A stretch of 64,000 bases of DNA from Stereum hirsutum FP-91666 SS1 (lineage: Eukaryota > Basidiomycota > Agaricomycetes > Russulales > Stereaceae), in the NCBI RefSeq assembly GCF_000264905.1, contig NW_006763134.1, positions 468,916 to 532,915 of the forward strand, read 5' to 3'. Under the pieces are notes generated by a model. The model saw only the letters and a program-made list of their open reading frames with translations. It was not told the DNA's origin and did no database searches. Position numbers and translations under genes: made by a program. Every line of letters starts with the position of its first letter. Within the stretch, counting starts at the first letter, position 1. Shown piece after piece: positions 60,019 through 64,000 of the stretch.

Positions 60019-60662
60019 CTATGGATGACCCAGATTTGCAAGATGACCCAGATATGCAATATCGACAAAGATAAATTCCCCTACGCCTGTCCACTCATAC
60101 TTCTGTCTTGAGAAAAATTGTGTACACTTGGGTGTGCTATATCTACCGCACAGCAAAGTATCTTGTCGATAGTGCGAGTTTGTGGAAGTGGAGAAAAGCA
60201 GAATCGTCTCGAATGGCACCTTTTCTGGCGGGGAGATTCTTGCATTGGGTCCCCTGGAGCCATATGACCGCGCAAAATCGTACAATTAATTGCAGGGGTC
60301 AGGTGGACCATTCAATACAGCGTCGGCCATATATTGCACGCACTTTCGTTCAGCATGGGCCTTCGACGCTGTCGACGACGACCGTGAATGCAAGAAGCGG
60401 AGCTTGAATTTCTCGGAAACGCTCCGAATGGCAGGGATCGGGCTTGCAAATCTCGTGAGAAATCTTGCATATCCCGGTCAAACCAGCTCCTTCACCGGCA
60501 TGTCTCTGGCAGTCTTGTCCTCTGCACAAAAAAATATCTGAGTACATAGACCTTTAGAACACATGTACAATAGATCGTATGCCAGGTTTTATGCGTATCC
60601 GAGTGGTTTTCATGGGATAGTAGTGTGCAATGCAAAATCTTGCAAATCTGGGTCATCCATAG
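60019..60662. mobile_element. MITE-like element, 644 bp, TA-flanked
   Basis: A perfect 26-bp terminal inverted repeat lies at 60019-60044 (beginning CTATGGATGACCCAG) and 60637-60662. TA stands immediately outside both ends (60017-60018 and 60663-60664). Just inside the left end, GATGACCCAGAT is repeated in tandem (about 60023 and 60042). Variants of TGCAAATCT and CTTGCAT recur inside. No transposase-like frame is present. Its terminal sequence differs from the element at 34846-35251, so it belongs to another family. Confidence 0.8.
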
Positions 60663-60664
60663 TA

Positions 60665-61279
60665 TGTACGTATACGACTGTCACTGCGAATCTGACCGGT
60701 GCAGCTAGACGTAGATGTAGTCGGGTGTACTGTACTACTATTTCGATCGGATGCCATGGTCACACGTCACAGACCCCCCATGGCATTCATAGACTCTCCA
60801 CATGGTTCATTGTCCTTTGGGTAAGCTTCTGGCAGTATTAGATCCTTGCTTTGCGAGGATACGCTGTGCTTTGTTGACATTTGGGGATAAGACGCTGACG
60901 CCACCGTAGAGGGCCACAAAGAGTCGTTCTATTTTTAGCGAAGTAACGCCACGCCGCTAAGAGCAGATGACTCTCTCTGTTTTTGCTCGATAGAGTCAGT
61001 GGGTAACCATGAACCTCCAGGGAAGGTAGTTATGGTCTTCCTAAAAGTACTCACCTTTGCGCCCTATAGCATGCACAAAGCGAACCTCATTGTTGGAAGT
61101 CCAGAAAGTGATGGAATTCCTCCGTCTCGTCGCTTAGGGTAGAGTCTAGACAAGCGAATCGCTCTTGGCTTGGTTCTTGTTCCCTCGCAGCTCCGTACGT
61201 CCTTGCGCTCCTTGTCTGCTAAAGACACTCACCAATTGACAACATCCCTATCCTCGCAGATCCTCGCCTCACTAGTACG
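60665..61279. other. Spacer before the F-box genes
   Basis: No gene was recognised. The last 100 bp form the presumed promoter and leader of the F-box gene at 61280. Confidence 0.4.
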
Positions 61280-62327
61280 ATGTCCGACTCTTCTAACAAT
61301 TTGCAGCCTATAGTACCGTCCGATTCCGACAACCGACCTCAGGCTCTGAGAGTCACAGGCACTCTCATGCCTAACAACTCTTTTGACCGCCTTGCGACGG
61401 AGCTCTTGCTTCATATACAAAGCTTCATAGGCTACGAATACATATGGGACCATATCTGCTTCGCCTTTACTTGCAGGCGCTTCAAGAGCCTCTACCCGGA
61501 CGACAAATGGCAAGACCTCCTTCGTCTCGGCGGTTACGGGAAGCCTCTCAATCTCGAATGGCTCAAGAGACACCATCTCCCAGGTGAGAACAGCTGGGAG
61601 GACCTCGCGATATCAATAGCGCGACACATGGTGTCTTGTTCGTTCGGCCCTTGTGGCGAGTATTATGGTAGACCTTATTTTTTTCAACGCAAGCCCGACG
61701 CCGGCTACTACGAACCCGAAGGTTGGTCGTTTGAGGTTTCATTACACATGGAGCTTTGTCTAATGCAACCGATCTATCCAGTCCATGGTTCCTGCTATCC
61801 TTTGTTGACCAAAACTGATGTCGAGAAGGGAAATATCAAGTGCAAAGGCTTCTGTGCTTCATCCGTCTTCGCGTGGAATGGCTCTACGAGAGAAATTGCG
61901 GGGATAATCGACGACTATGCACGCACTCGCGACGACGAAGTTATCCTCTGGAAGTACGCTGAGGCCGCCTGCAAGTTCGCCACGGATCCTCCCGTGACCG
62001 AGCTCACGATCATGGTCTTGGGTATTCTCGAGGTGGATATCGTCAATCCGGATGGAGTCACGGTCTTTGATTGTCTGAAGCAGATCTACGACTAGTATGT
62101 TCTTGTTTTATCCAATCGTGCGATATGGCCTGTGGAAAAACTGACTGTGGTTTCTTACCGGGGTGCTCCTCAGTGGGGACGAGTGGGACTTCGATATCGA
62201 TAATATACCCTATATCTACGAAGATTATGTCGACCGCTTCGAGAAGATGTCCGAGTTCGACTTTTTGAGAGACACAACTGTAGGGCAAGCCATCGATTTC
62301 CTATACGAATGGCGTCAGTCACAGTAG
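61280..62327 (+). CDS. F-box protein, first of two paralogues
   Basis: F-box proteins bind Skp1 and choose targets for SCF ubiquitin ligases. After about 35 residues comes the F-box (NSFDRLATELLLHIQSFIGY... FAFTCRRFKSLYPDDKW). Then come RLGGYGKPLNLEWLKRHHLP and WEDLAISIARH, a Cys/aromatic region (YYEPEG, CKGFCASSVFAW) and an acidic C-terminus (DEWDFDIDNIPYIYEDYV). Exon 1 ends at 62094, and the intron 62095-62173 has a GTATGT donor. The protein is 322 residues if the stop at 62325-62327 is real. A further 60-bp segment (61722-61781) has GT..AG ends, keeps frame, and sits where the second paralogue needs an intron, so the mature protein may be 20 residues shorter. The gene may also extend past 62327 through a GTAGGT donor at about 62323. 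Confidence 0.72.
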
Positions 62328-63403
62328 GTGATGATGTTGCTCAGGAATGTCCTTTGCTAATGGGTGTTTCCAGAGCCGCCTCTGAGCAAAATGATCAAGG
62401 CCTTGCAGAGCTTATTCAACAGATTGATCTTTTCTGCTATATGATTCCCCCTGCATGTTACCCTGTACCTCTCCTACATGCCACACAAACGATTCTCCAT
62501 GCGTTTCGCGGCATTGCGTGGGTCACCTTCTTTCCGGCTTCCGTTCTCGTCTGACAACTTCACTTTGCACAAACAGGCCAGTCTCCCAGTGGACCACATT
62601 ACGAGACTTCTTGAAGTGGTGCGAACGCTTGGGACCTACGGTGACAGAATCGCAGTGGTATACGACGTTAGACTACAACTTATGCTGGTCTGACCTGTTG
62701 CGCAATTGGTACGTTTGCCCAGATGGTCGAAATCTTCGTCATGACATTCACTTTCGAACACGCAGCTGTTTTATTCGAATTTGGCAGTCTGAGCCTGGAT
62801 CCACGACATTTATTTCAGAATGGAGATATAACTCGAGGTACTTTGACTCGGAGAACGAGGAGTTCTGATGCGGGCCTTGGCTCATATGGATACGTCCGTA
62901 CCATTGAAGAAGCTACCGTCGTCTATGTAATTTTACCAAATGGCTTTCACCGGGCCAGTTGTATGCACGGTGAAGGAGGAAATCTTTATAGGTTTGGGGG
63001 GTGCCACGCACTTGCTTTCTTGCTTCAATGGCCTTACTATCATACATATTGAGTCTAATACACTTTGCCGTTCTTTGCATCGGAGCCCGCACTTCTACTT
63101 AGATAAAGGCTGGGGACCTTTCGTGTAAGTTCCATGGAAATGGTGTGTGAATTTCTGGCATGAGCTCGAGCTCTGACCTGAGGGAAAGTGGGACTCAGTG
63201 CCAAAAGGCAGAGTAGACGGGATTTCAACCGGGCAAGCGAGGATCATCGATCATCTGTTGTGAGTGGCGCTCGCCACCTACTAGACGCATGACGTAGGCT
63301 GTTTGGCTAAAGCCTCTAATCCAAACAACAGGCCTCGTGTTTACGGTTGCATGCAGCGCGGCTTTAGTGTCGAGACAGTCTGTCCTCAGAGAGACAGCTT
63401 GTC
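62328..63403 (+). other. Coding-looking segment of unclear status downstream of the F-box gene
   Basis: Two readings look coding: SEQNDQGLAELIQQIDLF (about 62375-62435) and WTTLRDFLKWCERLGP through WSDLLRNWYVCPDGRNL to YFDSENEEF with a stop near 62868. They may be extra 3' exons of the F-box gene, or the remains of another family copy. Nothing was recognised from 62870 to 63403 except the leader of the next F-box gene. Confidence 0.35.
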
Positions 63404-64000
63404 ATGACCTCGCAGGCTGCTTGCAAAGAGAGCGCATCTATAAGTTCCTTTGAACGTCTTCCCACCGAGCTCTTGCTCATTATTCGCAATTTCATCGGAT
63501 ATCACTGTCTATCCGACCACATCTGCTTTGCGTTTACTTGTACTCGTCTCAAGACCTTATATCCGAGCGACAAATGGCAGGATCTCCTACGACTTGGCGG
63601 TCATGGAAAACCTCTCGACATTGGTTGGCTCCAACGGCATCATCTCCCGGGCCACAACATTTGGGAAGACCTCGCGATTGCGATCGCACGACACACGCGC
63701 TCGTGTAAATTTGATCCGTGTAACTCATACTTTTCGGACTGTACGTGTCTCCTGACATTTCTCAAACACCTTTCACTGACGTAAATGCGGCAGTTGAAAC
63801 TCCTTACTACGAGCCGGAAGGTCGATAGTCGTTATTCTCGGTGCATCACTGTGCTCGCTAACGTCAAATTTGTTTATAGTGCATAGTGGTCAAGATTACC
63901 GTATATATTCTGCAGCGGAGGTGGAAGCTGGGAGGATAGGATGTCAAGTATTTGGTGTATCCGCAGAGCTCGAGACAGACTATTTTCCAAGCCCTGTTAT
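63404..64000 (+). CDS. F-box protein, second paralogue (runs off the window)
   Basis: MTSQAACKESASISSFERLP starts at 63404. The F-box (SFERLPTELLLIIRNFIGYH... FAFTCTRLKTLYPSDKW) and RLGGHGKPLDIGWLQRHHLP are close copies of the gene at 61280. Two introns are needed: 63741-63793 (GTACGT..CAG) and 63821-63879 (59 bp, atypical GTCGAT donor, TAG acceptor). With both removed, YYEPEVHSGQDYRIYSAAEV matches YYEPE-VHGSCYPLLTKTDV of the first copy when its own 60-bp segment is also removed. Without the second intron there is a TAG stop at about 63827. The frame is open at the window end, so the 3' part is missing. About 1 kb separates the two paralogues. Confidence 0.68.

Noticed and set aside
63821..63879. 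TAG stop in the second F-box copy read as a pseudogene mark
   Set aside because: A 59-bp GT..AG intron at the place matching the 60-bp segment of the first copy restores the frame, although its donor (GTCGAT) is atypical.

Overview
The window is nuclear DNA from a filamentous basidiomycete, most likely an Agaricomycete. Genes are broken by many short GT..AG introns (mostly 50-90 bp). There is a secreted laccase with about 17 small exons, a Num1/ApsA-type cortical dynein anchor, a Fus3/ERK-type MAP kinase, and an expanded family of BTB proteins. All calls come from reading translated sequence and splice signals by eye; no search was run.

Layout. 2.3-4.9 kb: laccase (+). 5.5-10.6 kb: three BTB-family loci (a decayed copy, an intact + copy, an intact - copy) around a 597-base run of N. 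11.8-14.5 kb: class I cyclic-nucleotide phosphodiesterase (-). 15.9-18.9 kb: tandem pair of BTB genes (+), then a BTB remnant (-) at 19.3 kb. 21.0-22.4 kb: EFM7/NNT1-type methyltransferase (-), then an unassigned multi-exon locus (-) to 23.5 kb. 23.9-25.5 kb: serine-rich protein of unknown function (-). 25.5-33.6 kb: gene-poor. 33.6-34.7 kb: BTB gene (+), followed by a 406-bp TA-flanked inverted-repeat element. 35.6-39.5 kb: Sec24-family COPII coat gene (Sfb3/Lst1-like, +). 39.9-46.0 kb: Num1/ApsA-like gene (+). 47.4-49.8 kb: G3BP-like NTF2-RRM gene (-). 50.2-54.7 kb: three more BTB-family genes, the middle one being a fusion of a BTB domain to the linker and RRM of the nearby G3BP-like gene. 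57.7-59.4 kb: MAP kinase (+). 60.0-60.7 kb: a second TA-flanked inverted-repeat element. 61.3-64.0 kb: two F-box paralogues (+), the second running off the window end.

Housekeeping genes (secretion, nuclear migration, cAMP breakdown, MAPK signalling, translation-factor methylation, RNA-granule protein) are interleaved with a fast-evolving BTB family in different stages of birth and decay. The family shares a tiny last exon and a cysteine-bearing C-terminal region that I do not recognise as a named domain. The clearest novelty is the BTB-RRM chimera at 52.0-53.2 kb: its likely donor gene lies about 4 kb away, and donor and copy share an intron at the same place.
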